Shown: positions 1-6,441 of the stretch, piece after piece
Layout: each line of letters begins with the position of its first letter
Numbering within the stretch: the first letter of the stretch is position 1
Assembly (NCBI GenBank): GCA_025353305.1
Contig: JANXQX010000278.1
Location: 1 to 7,992 of the forward strand
Reading direction: 5' to 3'
DNA: 7,992 nucleotides
Origin: Holophagaceae bacterium
GTDB taxonomy: Bacteria > Acidobacteriota > Holophagae > Holophagales > Holophagaceae
Notes under the pieces: generated by a model
What the model was told of the DNA's origin: nothing
Databases searched by the model: none
Seen by the model: the letters and a program-made list of their open reading frames with translations, nothing else
Program-made: the position numbers and the translations under genes

Positions 1-1103
1 CCAGCGCCCAGAGCGCGCGCATCGTGGCCAATGGCCGCCCCGTGATGAACCTGTGCGCCAACAATTATCTGGGCCTTTCGAATCATCCGGCCCTCATCAC
101 GGCAAGCAAGGAAGCCCTGGATTCCCGTGGTTTCGGAATGTCGTCGGTGCGCTTCATCTGCGGCACCCAGGACATCCACAAGGAACTTGAAGCCCGGCTC
201 AGCGCCTTTCTCGGCATGGAGGACACGCAACTCTATTCGAGCTGCTTCGATGCCAATGGCGGCGTGTTCGAAGCCCTCCTTGGCGAAGAAGATGCCCTCA
301 TCAGCGACGCGCTCAACCACGCTTCCATCATCGACGGCATCCGCCTTTCCAAAGCGCAGCGCTTCCGCTACGCCAACTCCGACATGGCGGACCTCGAAAT
401 GAAATTGAAGGAAGCGGGCGGCGCCCGCTTCAAGCTCGTGGTCACCGATGGTGTGTTCTCCATGGATGGCTACATCGCCAAACTTCAGGCCATCTGCGAC
501 CTTGCGGAAAAACATGGCGCCATGGTGATGGTGGACGACAGCCACGCGGTGGGCTTCATGGGCGAAAAAGGCCGCGGCACCCATGAACATTGTGGCGTCA
601 TGGGCCGCGTGGACATCCTCAGCGGTACGCTCGGCAAGGCCCTTGGCGGCGCCAGCGGCGGCTACATCTCCTCGAAAAAGGAAGTCATCGAGTGGCTGCG
701 ACAGAAGGCCCGGCCCTACCTCTTCTCCAATTCCCTGGCCCCCGCCATCACCTCGGCGAGCATCGCGGCCCTGGATCTCCTGGCTGACGGCGACCAGCTG
801 CGGAACCGCCTCAAGGCCAACGCCGCCCACTTCCGCGCCGGCATGAGCAACCTTGGTTTCCGCCTGCTGCAAGGCGAACATCCCATCATTCCCGTCATGC
901 TCGGTGATGCGGCCCTCGCTCAAGCCATGGCCAACGCGCTGCTACTCGAAGGCGTCTACGTCATCGGCTTCTTCTTCCCTGTAGTGCCGAAAGGAGAGGC
1001 CCGCATCCGCACCCAGATGAGCGCCGGGCACTCGATCGAGGATCTGGATTTTGCGATTGCGGCTTTCGAGAAGGTCGGGCGGAAATTGGGAGTGATCAGC
1101 TAG
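1..1103 (+). CDS. kbl: Glycine C-acetyltransferase (2-amino-3-ketobutyrate CoA ligase), 5' partial
   Basis: PLP enzyme of the alpha-oxoamine synthase family (fold type I). It cleaves 2-amino-3-oxobutyrate with CoA to glycine and acetyl-CoA, the second step of threonine breakdown after Tdh. The frame is open from base 3 to the TAG at 1101-1103. Numbering from the GTG codon at 24, one sees CANNYLGL (11-18), SCFDANGG (73-80), the PLP-stacking His in ALNHAS (H99), VDDSHAVG with D171/D172 and H174, and the Schiff-base lysine K205 in [10 protein letters not shown]. The C-terminal [18 protein letters not shown] is also typical. Compared with the E. coli enzyme as remembered (about 398 residues, Lys244), some 39 residues precede the GTG. 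Only seven of them are in the window, so the GTG is an internal valine and the true start lies upstream. Identity is very secure from near line-by-line similarity to E. coli Kbl. tdh follows after 92 bases. Confidence 0.97.
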   Translation, partial: SAQSARIVANGRPVMNLCANNYLGLSNHPALITASKEALDSRGFGMSSVRFICGTQDIHKELEARLSAFLGMEDTQLYSSCFDANGGVFEALLGEEDALISDALNHASIIDGIRLSKAQRFRYANSDMADLEMKLKEAGGARFKLVVTDGVFSMDGYIAKLQAICDLAEKHGAMVMVDDSHAVGFMGEKGRGTHEHCGVMGRVDILSGTLGKALGGASGGYISSKKEVIEWLRQKARPYLFSNSLAPAITSASIAALDLLADGDQLRNRLKANAAHFRAGMSNLGFRLLQGEHPIIPVMLGDAALAQAMANALLLEGVYVIGFFFPVVPKGEARIRTQMSAGHSIEDLDFAIAAFEKVGRKLGVIS

Positions 1104-1113
1104 AAATCGAGAC

Positions 1114-1161
1114 TGCGAATAACGCGGAGATTCGCAAATACGTAAGGTTCAGTTGATTCGC
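1114..1161 (+). promoter_or_regulatory. Three copies of an ATTCGC/GCGAAT element upstream of tdh (possible operator)
   Basis: The kbl-tdh gap carries TGCGAAT at 1114-1120, its exact inverted copy ATTCGCA at 1130-1136, and a third direct copy GATTCGC at 1155-1161, matching GATTCGC at 1129-1135. The inverted pair could form a 7-bp stem with a 9-base loop, or serve as a DNA dyad for a repressor or activator. The cluster sits 35-82 bases before the tdh start. No known regulator is recognised. The repetition is seen directly, while a regulatory role is inference. Confidence 0.3.
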
Positions 1162-1178
1162 GGTTGACAAGTGATAAT
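1153..1178 (+). promoter_or_regulatory. Weak sigma70-like promoter candidate for tdh
   Basis: GATAAT at 1173-1178 matches five of six -10 consensus bases. The best -35 partner is TTGATT at 1153-1158, but the spacer is only 14 bases, shorter than the usual 16-18. A perfect TTGACA lies at 1164-1169 but has no -10 at the right distance. Transcription would begin around 1185, right at the tdh Shine-Dalgarno sequence. tdh may simply be read through from kbl. Confidence 0.2.
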
Positions 1179-1195
1179 GGCTCGCGGAGGTCCCC

Positions 1196-2230
1196 ATGAA
1201 AGCCCTGATCAAGTCCAAACCTGAGGAAGGCATCTGGATCACCACCGACGCGCCGGTGCCCGCGGTCGGCGTGCATGACGTGATGATCCGCATCCACAAG
1301 TCGGCGATCTGCGGCACGGATGTGCACATCTACAACTGGGACGTATGGAGCCAGAAGACGATCCCGGTGCCCATGATCGTGGGCCACGAGTATTTCGGCG
1401 TGGTGGAAAAGACCGGCATCGAGGTGGACGCTTTCAAGCCCGGCGACCGTGTCAGTGGAGAAGGGCATCTCACGTGCGGGTTCTGCCGCAATTGTCGCGC
1501 GGGCAAGCGCCACCTGTGCCGCAACACCAAGGGTGTGGGTGTGAACAGGCCCGGCTCCTTCGCGGAATTCCTGGTGATCGACGCGGAAAACGTCTACCAC
1601 ATCCCCGACAACATCTCCGATGAAATGGCTTCCATTTTCGATCCCTACGGCAACGCCACGCACACCGCCCTGAGCTTCGATCTGGTGGGCGAGGACGTCC
1701 TCATCACGGGCGCGGGCCCCATCGGCATCATGGCCGTGGCCATCGCGCGGCACGTGGGCGCCCGGCACATCGTCATTACCGATGTGAACGACTACCGGCT
1801 TTCGCTGGCGAAGCAGATGGGCGCCACGGCAGCGGTGAACGTGACGGATCAGGACCTCAAACAGGTCATGCAGGACCTGGGCATGACCGAAGGCTTCGAT
1901 GTGGGCATGGAGATGAGTGGCAACACCACAGCCTTCCGCCAGATGCTGGATGTCATGAACCACGGCGGCAAGATTGCCCTGCTCGGCATCATGCCCGGCG
2001 AGCAGGCGATTGATTGGGGGAAGGTTGTGTTCAAGGGCCTGTTACTGAAAGGCGTGTATGGAAGAGAGATGTTCGAGACGTGGTACAAGATGGTCGCCAT
2101 GCTTCAAAGCGGCCTGAATCTGAACCCGATCATCACGCACCGCTTCGGCATCGATGATTTCCAGAAGGGCTTCGACGCCATGCGCAGCGGGCAGAGCGGC
2201 AAGGTTGTGCTGGATTGGGGCGTGAGCTGA
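1196..2230 (+). CDS. tdh: L-threonine 3-dehydrogenase
   Basis: Cytosolic zinc-dependent medium-chain dehydrogenase that oxidises L-threonine with NAD+ to 2-amino-3-oxobutyrate, the substrate of the adjacent Kbl. The 344 residues match the family length (E. coli 341). Catalytic zinc ligands are C39 ([13 protein letters not shown]) and H64-E65 (VGHEY). The structural zinc lobe has C94, C97, C100 and C108. The Rossmann motif GAGPIG is at 172-177, and the acidic residue D196 at the end of the next strand fits NAD+ rather than NADP+ use. The conserved [11 protein letters not shown] and [22 protein letters not shown] blocks are present near the C-terminus. The ATG is supported by GGAGG at 1186-1190, five bases upstream, and by the family N-terminus MKAL. 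Its TGA overlaps the ATG of the dehydratase gene by one base, so the two are probably co-translated. Confidence 0.98.
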   Translation: MKALIKSKPEEGIWITTDAPVPAVGVHDVMIRIHKSAICGTDVHIYNWDVWSQKTIPVPMIVGHEYFGVVEKTGIEVDAFKPGDRVSGEGHLTCGFCRNCRAGKRHLCRNTKGVGVNRPGSFAEFLVIDAENVYHIPDNISDEMASIFDPYGNATHTALSFDLVGEDVLITGAGPIGIMAVAIARHVGARHIVITDVNDYRLSLAKQMGATAAVNVTDQDLKQVMQDLGMTEGFDVGMEMSGNTTAFRQMLDVMNHGGKIALLGIMPGEQAIDWGKVVFKGLLLKGVYGREMFETWYKMVAMLQSGLNLNPIITHRFGIDDFQKGFDAMRSGQSGKVVLDWGVS

Positions 2231-3147
2231 TGCTCACAAAAGCGGACATCGAAGGTGCGCGGTTACGCATCGCACCCTTCATCCGCTTCACACCGATGCT
2301 GGATATAATCCTGCCAACGCCATCTGGCCCTTTGCCCGTTACCTTGAAACTGGAGAACCTGCAGGTGACGGGCTCCTTCAAGCCGCGCGGTGCGTTCAAT
2401 TCACTGCTGCAGATCGAAGGCGGGCATGTCGTCGCCCTTTCCGGTGGCAATCACGGCCTGGCGGTGGCGCATGCCGCGAAGGTGTTGCACAAGCAAGCCG
2501 TGATCTTCGTGCCCAAGAGCGCCGCCGTAACCAAGGTAGAAGCCATGAAACTCACCGGGGCCGAAATCCGCCAGGTAGGTGATGTGCCCGCCGATGTCTT
2601 CCTGGCGGCAGAGACTTTCGTGCGCGAGACCGGCTGGCCCCTGGTCCATCCCTATGATCAGGAGCCCACGCTGGCGGGGCAGGGCACCCTCGGCTTGGAA
2701 TTGCTGGAGCAGGCGCCCCAGATCCGCCACTGGCTTCTGGCGGTGGGGGGTGGCGGTTTTCCGGCAGCCGTGGCCCTGGCCATGGCAGGCGAATCTGAAG
2801 TCATTCCCATCGAGCCCGAAGGTTGTCCCGGCCTTTTCGAGGCCCAGATAGCGGGCCATCCGGTGACCGTGAAGGCCGAGGGTGTTGCGCGTAATTCCTT
2901 GGGCGCGCCCAGCATCGGGGCGCTGCCGTGGGAGATTTTAAAGGATCGCGTTTGTCCCACGGTGCTCGTGAGTGATGAGGCCATCCTTACGGCCCAGGCC
3001 TGGTTGTGGCGCGAAGCCAGGATCCTCGCGGAACCTGGTGGCGTTGCAGCTCTGGCGGCCCTGCTCAGCGGCGCCTGGATTCCAGATGAAGAGAAGCCCA
3101 TCGGTGTGGTGATCTGCGGAGGCAATGCAGACTCCCTGCCGACCTGA
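2230..3147 (+). CDS. Threonine/serine dehydratase (PLP fold type II)
   Basis: Predicted PLP enzyme that deaminates threonine to 2-oxobutyrate and ammonia, or serine to pyruvate. It has 305 residues and no ACT regulatory domain, so it resembles catabolic single-domain enzymes rather than biosynthetic IlvA. The Schiff-base lysine is K51 in GSFKPRGA. SGGNHG (71-76) and the glycine loop GGGG (173-176) should hold the PLP phosphate. EPGGVAALAAL (268-278) and CGGNAD (296-301) close the active site. The glycine loop is followed by F where L is more common. The ATG at 2230 overlaps the tdh stop (TGATG), suggesting translational coupling. A TTG at 2215 would add five residues inside tdh and was not chosen. 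Its place directly behind tdh argues for a threonine or serine substrate. The choice between them, or another hydroxy-amino acid, cannot be settled from sequence. Confidence 0.88.
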   Translation: MLTKADIEGARLRIAPFIRFTPMLDIILPTPSGPLPVTLKLENLQVTGSFKPRGAFNSLLQIEGGHVVALSGGNHGLAVAHAAKVLHKQAVIFVPKSAAVTKVEAMKLTGAEIRQVGDVPADVFLAAETFVRETGWPLVHPYDQEPTLAGQGTLGLELLEQAPQIRHWLLAVGGGGFPAAVALAMAGESEVIPIEPEGCPGLFEAQIAGHPVTVKAEGVARNSLGAPSIGALPWEILKDRVCPTVLVSDEAILTAQAWLWREARILAEPGGVAALAALLSGAWIPDEEKPIGVVICGGNADSLPT

Positions 3148-3251
3148 GATGCCAGGAAGCGCGACGACGGAAGCCATTTGAAGGCGGGATTTTGGCTCAT
3201 GACAGAGTGCTAAGGGCAGCGCATCATGGCAGCACCAACTTGAGGTGCGTC

Positions 3252-3572
3252 ATGGGAAGGATCCACGCCTACAAGGGCCGGCAGCTCACGGTCACCTTCG
3301 ACACGGGCCGATGCATCCACGCGGCGGAATGTATCCGGGGCCTGCCGCGCGTTTTCGATGCAGGGCGCACGCCCTGGGTTGATCCCGATGCGGCCGACGC
3401 CGAGGAGGTATGGGAAGTCATAACCCGCTGCCCCAGTGGCGCCCTGAAGGTCGATGGATCGAAAGCCGAGGTCCCAGACGCGATGAATTCTGTGCGTGTC
3501 ATGGTTGATGGCCCGCTCTACGTACGGGCCCGGAGCCGGGTCATTAACGCCACTGGGGAGACCGTGGTGTAG
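3252..3572 (+). CDS. Divergent 4Fe-4S (Fer4_19/YjdI-like) protein, ends at an in-frame amber codon
   Basis: The 106-residue product begins with a small iron-sulfur domain like E. coli YjdI. C21 and C27 lie in GRCIHAAECIRGLPRVFD, PWVDPD follows, and C60 lies in TRCPSGAL. Three cysteines (perhaps with H23) are the likely cluster ligands. From about residue 79 it continues into SVRVMVDGPLYVRARSRV, which is the first strand-rich half of a CDGSH unit, then stops at TAG 3570-3572. The next gene is in the same frame and supplies the missing half. The original protein was therefore probably Fer4_19 plus two CDGSH units, about 215 residues. The start was chosen at ATG 3252 because GAGG at 3242-3245 lies six bases upstream and the domain begins just after it. 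A TTG at 3192 would add 20 residues without family character. The role is unknown; iron-sulfur or electron-transfer chemistry in the cytosol is likely. Confidence 0.8.
   Translation: MGRIHAYKGRQLTVTFDTGRCIHAAECIRGLPRVFDAGRTPWVDPDAADAEEVWEVITRCPSGALKVDGSKAEVPDAMNSVRVMVDGPLYVRARSRVINATGETVV
3570..3572 (+). other. In-frame TAG splitting a Fer4_19-CDGSH-CDGSH reading frame
   Basis: The frame runs from 3252 to 3899 with only this internal stop. The two CDGSH units align without gaps: 27 codons separate DGPL onward from LCRCG in both, and the TAG sits at the position of Q75 (CAG, 3804-3806) in the second unit. A single C-to-T change of CAG would produce it. The bases AGGA within TAGGA (3571-3574) also form a weak Shine-Dalgarno seven bases before ATG 3582, so reinitiation is possible. 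Confidence 0.75.
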
Positions 3573-3581
3573 GAATTCCGA

Positions 3582-3899
3582 ATGGCGCTCTGCCGCTGCG
3601 GCGACAGCCGGGCCAAACCATTTTGCGACAATCGACACAAGGCCAAACCCTTCCATCACGACGGCAGCGTGGCGGAAGAAGCGGAAGCGGTGACAGAAGC
3701 GTTTTCGGGAGAAGGGGATCTCCAATTCCACCCCACCACCGATGGCCCGCTTCATGTAACCGGCCCAGCGCGCATCCTTGATTCAAAGGGAAATGTGCGC
3801 CATCAGGGACTGGATACATGGCTCTGTCGCTGCGGAGCCTCTCAGACCAAGCCCTTCTGCGATGGCAGTCATGAAACCTGCGGGTTCAAGGCGGATTGA
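3582..3899 (+). CDS. CDGSH iron-sulfur domain protein (two CDGSH motifs), probable 3' part of a split gene
   Basis: The 105-residue product has two CDGSH-type 2Fe-2S binding motifs. The first ligands are C4, C6, C15 and H19 in CRCGDSRAKPFCDNRH; the usual GS before the histidine is NR here. The second are C82, C84, C93 and H97 in CRCGASQTKPFCDGSH, a canonical motif. The 3Cys-1His set is complete in both. The second unit also has its own leading half (DGPLHVTGPARILD, about 54-67). The first unit lacks it here, because it lies upstream of the amber stop in the same frame. The ATG at 3582 looks like a former internal methionine (EFRMALCRCG) and is nine bases past the TAG. Whether it is really a start is uncertain. 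CDGSH proteins bind redox-active, labile clusters; the substrate or partner of this one is unknown. thrE starts 109 bases downstream. Confidence 0.8.
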   Translation: MALCRCGDSRAKPFCDNRHKAKPFHHDGSVAEEAEAVTEAFSGEGDLQFHPTTDGPLHVTGPARILDSKGNVRHQGLDTWLCRCGASQTKPFCDGSHETCGFKAD

Positions 3900-4008
3900 T
3901 GACCAGACGCGCTCGGGCCCTCGTCTCGCCCGCCTCGCCGGGGGCCGACTCCAAACGCGCCACAGGCACGTCTTCCGTCACCCGGCGGGCGGGCGCATCA
4001 TAAGATCG

Positions 4009-5232
4009 ATGGACGATCCCCAAACTCCCTCCCAGGATTCCCGCATCGCCTTCTGTCTGGAAATCGGCAAGGCGCTGCACAGCTTCGGGACTCCGGCCCA
4101 TCGGTTCGAGGAGGCCATGCAGCGGGTGGCGGGCTCCCTCGGGCTCGAAGGAGAATTCCTGGCGCATCCCACGGCTTTTTTTGCGGAGTTGCAGAGCGCT
4201 GACCGCCGGGAAGTCTTCATGGTGCGCGCCGAGCCTGGGGACACCAATCTGGAGAAACTGGTGGGCATCCAGGCTCTGGTGAAGGAAGTCATCAGCGGCA
4301 ACCTGCCGATCGAAGAGGCCGCGGCGCTTGTCCGTGAAGTGGCGGCCCAGGCGCCGCACTTTGGCCGGACCATGGAGGTGGCGAGTTTCGGGCTCTCCAG
4401 CGCCATGGCCGCGCGCTTTTTCGGCGGCGGGTGGCGGGAGATGGTGCTGTCGGGCCTGCTCGGAGTGCTCATCGCCTTGCTCGGGTTCTGGACATCGAAG
4501 CGACAGCATCTGTCCCAGGTGCTGGTCCTGCTCGCCGCTTCCCTCGCGGGTTTCGGCGGTGTGGTGGCGGCCCACCTGATCCCGCATACCGCGGCCTTCA
4601 CCATCACCCTGGCCGGCATCGTGGTTCTGCTGCCGGGGTTGAAACTCACCGTCGCTTTGCGTGAGGTGGCCACGGGTAATCTCGTGGCTGGATCGGCCCG
4701 CCTTGTGGACGCGGTGATGATCCTGATGATGCTGGCCTTCGGCGTGGCGCTGGGACGCCAGGTCGCCATGCAGTTCGCCTCAGCCTTCCGGGAAGCCCCA
4801 TCGATCCCTCTGGCGGCCTGGACCGAGTGGGTGGCCCTGCTGGTGGTGCCCCTGGCCTACTTGGTGCTGTTCCAGGCCCGGAAACGCGACTTCGGCTGGA
4901 TCCTGCTGGCGAGCATCGTGGCCTTTGTGTCTTCGCGCCTTGGTTCAGCTTGGCTCGGCCCCGAGCTTGGCGCAGGTCTCGGTGCCATGGCCTTGGGCAT
5001 CGCCGCCAACCTGTTCGGCCGCCGCACGCGCCTGCCCAACCAGATCATGGAACTCCCTGGCCTGCTTGTGCTGGTGCCCGGCGCCATCGGATTTCGCGGC
5101 CTGGCCTTTCTCAGCATGGGCGAAACCGAAGTGGGCCTGCAGACTGCCTTCCGCATGGTCTTTCTGGCGGTGGCCCTGGTGATGGGCCTGAGCCTTGCGA
5201 ACGCGCTGGTCAGGCCGCGGAAAGGACTGTGA
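4009..5232 (+). CDS. thrE: ThrE-family threonine/serine exporter
   Basis: Inner-membrane protein of the ThrE/YjjP superfamily, whose characterised Corynebacterium member exports threonine and serine. The 407 residues split into a cytosolic N-terminal region (about 1-120) with the family block ALHSFGTPAHRFEEAMQRV near 22-40 and AHPTAFFAEL near 52-61, then about ten hydrophobic segments (roughly 122-138, 145-161, 168-190, 195-212, 232-249, 268-290, 297-312, 320-336, 348-366 and 378-400). LLPGLKLTVALREV (207-220) and LVPGAIGFRGL (355-365) are the paired PG motifs of the two membrane halves, so both halves are present in one chain. The ATG at 4009 was chosen because the family N-terminus starts just after it. 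No good Shine-Dalgarno is visible, and the open frame runs back into the CDGSH gene, so a slightly earlier start cannot be excluded. The neighbouring threonine enzymes support the assignment; transport direction is inferred from the family. Confidence 0.88.
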   Translation: MDDPQTPSQDSRIAFCLEIGKALHSFGTPAHRFEEAMQRVAGSLGLEGEFLAHPTAFFAELQSADRREVFMVRAEPGDTNLEKLVGIQALVKEVISGNLPIEEAAALVREVAAQAPHFGRTMEVASFGLSSAMAARFFGGGWREMVLSGLLGVLIALLGFWTSKRQHLSQVLVLLAASLAGFGGVVAAHLIPHTAAFTITLAGIVVLLPGLKLTVALREVATGNLVAGSARLVDAVMILMMLAFGVALGRQVAMQFASAFREAPSIPLAAWTEWVALLVVPLAYLVLFQARKRDFGWILLASIVAFVSSRLGSAWLGPELGAGLGAMALGIAANLFGRRTRLPNQIMELPGLLVLVPGAIGFRGLAFLSMGETEVGLQTAFRMVFLAVALVMGLSLANALVRPRKGL

Positions 5233-5513
5233 AACTGGGCCGTGGGCCCTGGACTGTGGGCTTGTGCGGAGTTGCGTTCAAAAAGAAAGAATTCCCCACC
5301 GGATTTCATCTTGTCTTGCGTATCGGCTGTCCCGATACCGAGAATAAAACCAAACTTAACCGCTCTTGATTCGAGTTGGAAATCGCGTCGTGGGGCACAT
5401 AGTGACTGTCGGGATTCAAAGTCCTACCACGCCGCGACCGATCTACTGTTCCCGTCCTTCATCCAGAGGCAATCCGAGTACATGGCGTCCTACGAGCGCT
5501 GCTTGCGGCGTCT
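5233..5513. other. Non-coding convergent spacer between thrE and the exported-protein gene
   Basis: No credible gene is seen in these 281 bases, which are less GC-rich than the flanking genes. A short stem GGGCC-GTG-GGCCC (5237-5249) directly follows thrE but lacks a T-run. GTATCGG (5320-5326) and CCGATAC (5332-5338) form a perfect 7-bp stem with a 5-base loop, again without a T-run. The octamer GGACTGTG occurs at 5224-5231, over the thrE stop, and again at 5251-5258. Confidence 0.5.
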
Positions 5514-5520
5514 TTATTTC
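5492..5520 (+). terminator. Possible weak rho-independent terminator for the + strand operon
   Basis: ACG (5492-5494) and CGC (5497-5499) can pair with GCG (5505-5507) and CGT (5509-5511) around a small internal loop. The T-rich run CTTTATTTC (5512-5520) follows. The site is about 260 bases after thrE and touches the stop codon of the convergent gene. The stem is short and imperfect, so this is a guess from shape alone. Confidence 0.25.
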
Positions 5521-6245
5521 ACCCGCACAAAATCGCATCCTGTAACCTTGATTATCGGTGAAGTATTACGATCGGTCAGGACCCAGGCAAACAGGTAGCT
5601 GGCGTCAGTCAATGTGACCTCCTGGACAAGGTGGATTCGACCGTTTGCTGGCGCTGTGATCGGAAGTGGACTTTGCTCTCCGATGTTCTTGCTATTCACG
5701 TCCCCCGATTCGACCAGGATTTTAGCGGTTCCAGGGTTGGAGGCGAGATAGATCGTGATCAGGTAAAGTCCCGTTCCCTGAATCGGAGCTCCGAACTGGA
5801 AACTTGATACCTCGGCTCCCTGCGTGACATAGGGTCCGCCCGATTCGAATGGCTCCCAGGGCACCTTCCCTTGGCTGACCCAGGCTCCAGTGAATCTTAT
5901 GGAACATCCCGCCGGCGGTGCTCCGACCCCGAAGCTGAGGATGTCTCCAGGCTTGACTAGGGCCGTCGCGGGAATGAAGTGGGCGGCAAACTTGCCCGGG
6001 GCCGTACCCATCTGCCGGGAAACCATGGGGAGGAGAGAGAGGTATTCGGAGGGTGTCAGGCGCGCGGGCGCATTGCCGGCGATTTGGGATTGGGTCGATA
6101 GGGAAGCGAGATGCCTGGGGGGGGCGAAGGGCGCAGGCTTCTTGGGTTCGGCTTTGTGGATCGTGGGCACCTGACCAGGGGCGCCAAGGCATGCCAGGAA
6201 CGCCCAGGCAAATGTAAAGGCTCGGTTGACGAATGGTGAGCGCAT
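5514..6245 (-). CDS. Exported protein of unknown function, possible lipoprotein
   Basis: I do not recognise this 243-residue protein. It begins with an export signal: MRSPFVNR, then a hydrophobic run AFTFAWAFLACLGAP. The cysteine C19 in AFLAC could be a lipobox cysteine, though -3 is F/L rather than a classic L, so signal peptidase I cleavage near residue 25 is an alternative. A proline- and lysine-rich linker (about 26-45, KAEPKKPAPFAPP) follows. The rest alternates short hydrophobic and glycine/serine-rich stretches without membrane segments, suggestive of a beta-sandwich. Two cysteines (C114 in PAGCSIRF and C237 near the end in TGCDFVRVK) could pair as a disulphide outside the cytosol. The ATG at 6243-6245 was chosen over an upstream in-frame start because it places the signal peptide first and has GGAG (plus-strand CTCC 6253-6256) seven bases ahead. 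It lies 196 bases downstream of the cupin gene on the same strand. Confidence 0.65.
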   Translation of the reverse strand: MRSPFVNRAFTFAWAFLACLGAPGQVPTIHKAEPKKPAPFAPPRHLASLSTQSQIAGNAPARLTPSEYLSLLPMVSRQMGTAPGKFAAHFIPATALVKPGDILSFGVGAPPAGCSIRFTGAWVSQGKVPWEPFESGGPYVTQGAEVSSFQFGAPIQGTGLYLITIYLASNPGTAKILVESGDVNSKNIGEQSPLPITAPANGRIHLVQEVTLTDASYLFAWVLTDRNTSPIIKVTGCDFVRVK

Positions 6246-6285
6246 GCCGCGACTCCACAAGCGAGGTGGGTGGAGGGATGGGACC

Positions 6286-6301
6286 CGTCCATTGCTGGAC
6301 G
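6286..6301 (-). promoter_or_regulatory. Hairpin with GCAA tetraloop in the leader of the exported-protein gene
   Basis: On the minus strand CGTCCA-GCAA-TGGACG forms a perfect 6-bp stem closed by a GNRA-type loop, about 40 bases before the ATG at 6245. It could be an mRNA-stabilising or regulatory leader element if the transcript starts upstream of it. No regulator or riboswitch class is recognised, and chance is possible. Confidence 0.25.
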
Positions 6302-6405
6302 CCCAGGTACCAGGGGAGGTATTTGCGGGATTCACTATCCTATGGTTTTGGAGTTGCCGGAGGTCGTCGGCGAAGTGTGCATAGAGGATTACCTCGCTGG
6401 TGGAG

Positions 6406-6424
6406 ATCGATGCACGCCATCGAT
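6406..6424 (-). repeat. Inverted repeat just downstream of the cupin gene
   Basis: ATCGATG (6406-6412) and CATCGAT (6418-6424) form a perfect 7-bp stem with a CACGC loop, starting 17 bases past the cupin stop codon on the minus strand. No T-run follows, so it is not a canonical intrinsic terminator. It may be a 3' stabilising stem or a protein-binding dyad between the two minus-strand genes. Confidence 0.35.
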
Positions 6425-6441
6425 TGAATGCGGTGTCAGTT

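Noticed and set aside
1164..1169. Perfect TTGACA as the -35 of a tdh promoter
   Set aside because: The expected -10 position falls over the Shine-Dalgarno and shows no match.
1100..1963. Long open frame on the minus strand opposite tdh (287 codons)
   Set aside because: It is antisense to the well-recognised tdh, is rich in His, Asp and Arg as expected from mirrored GC-rich codons, and resembles no family.
3570..3572. TAG read as pyrrolysine
   Set aside because: No pyl genes are visible, the organism type does not suggest it, and alignment to a glutamine codon in the sister repeat gives a simpler explanation.
3778..4008. Upstream extension of the thrE frame by 77 codons
   Set aside because: It overlaps the CDGSH gene, is Arg- and Pro-rich, and the family's N-terminus begins just after ATG 4009.
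3900..4008. GC-rich inverted repeats before thrE as a terminator
   Set aside because: The arms are bulged, no T-run follows, and such pairings are common by chance in GC-rich spacers.
3886..4769. Two long minus-strand open frames opposite thrE
   Set aside because: Both mirror the codon bias of thrE, which has clear family motifs on the plus strand; their low-complexity products look like no protein family.
5242..5598. Open frame of 118 codons in the spacer after thrE
   Set aside because: It has mixed composition without domain character, no Shine-Dalgarno, and runs into the antisense of the exported-protein gene.
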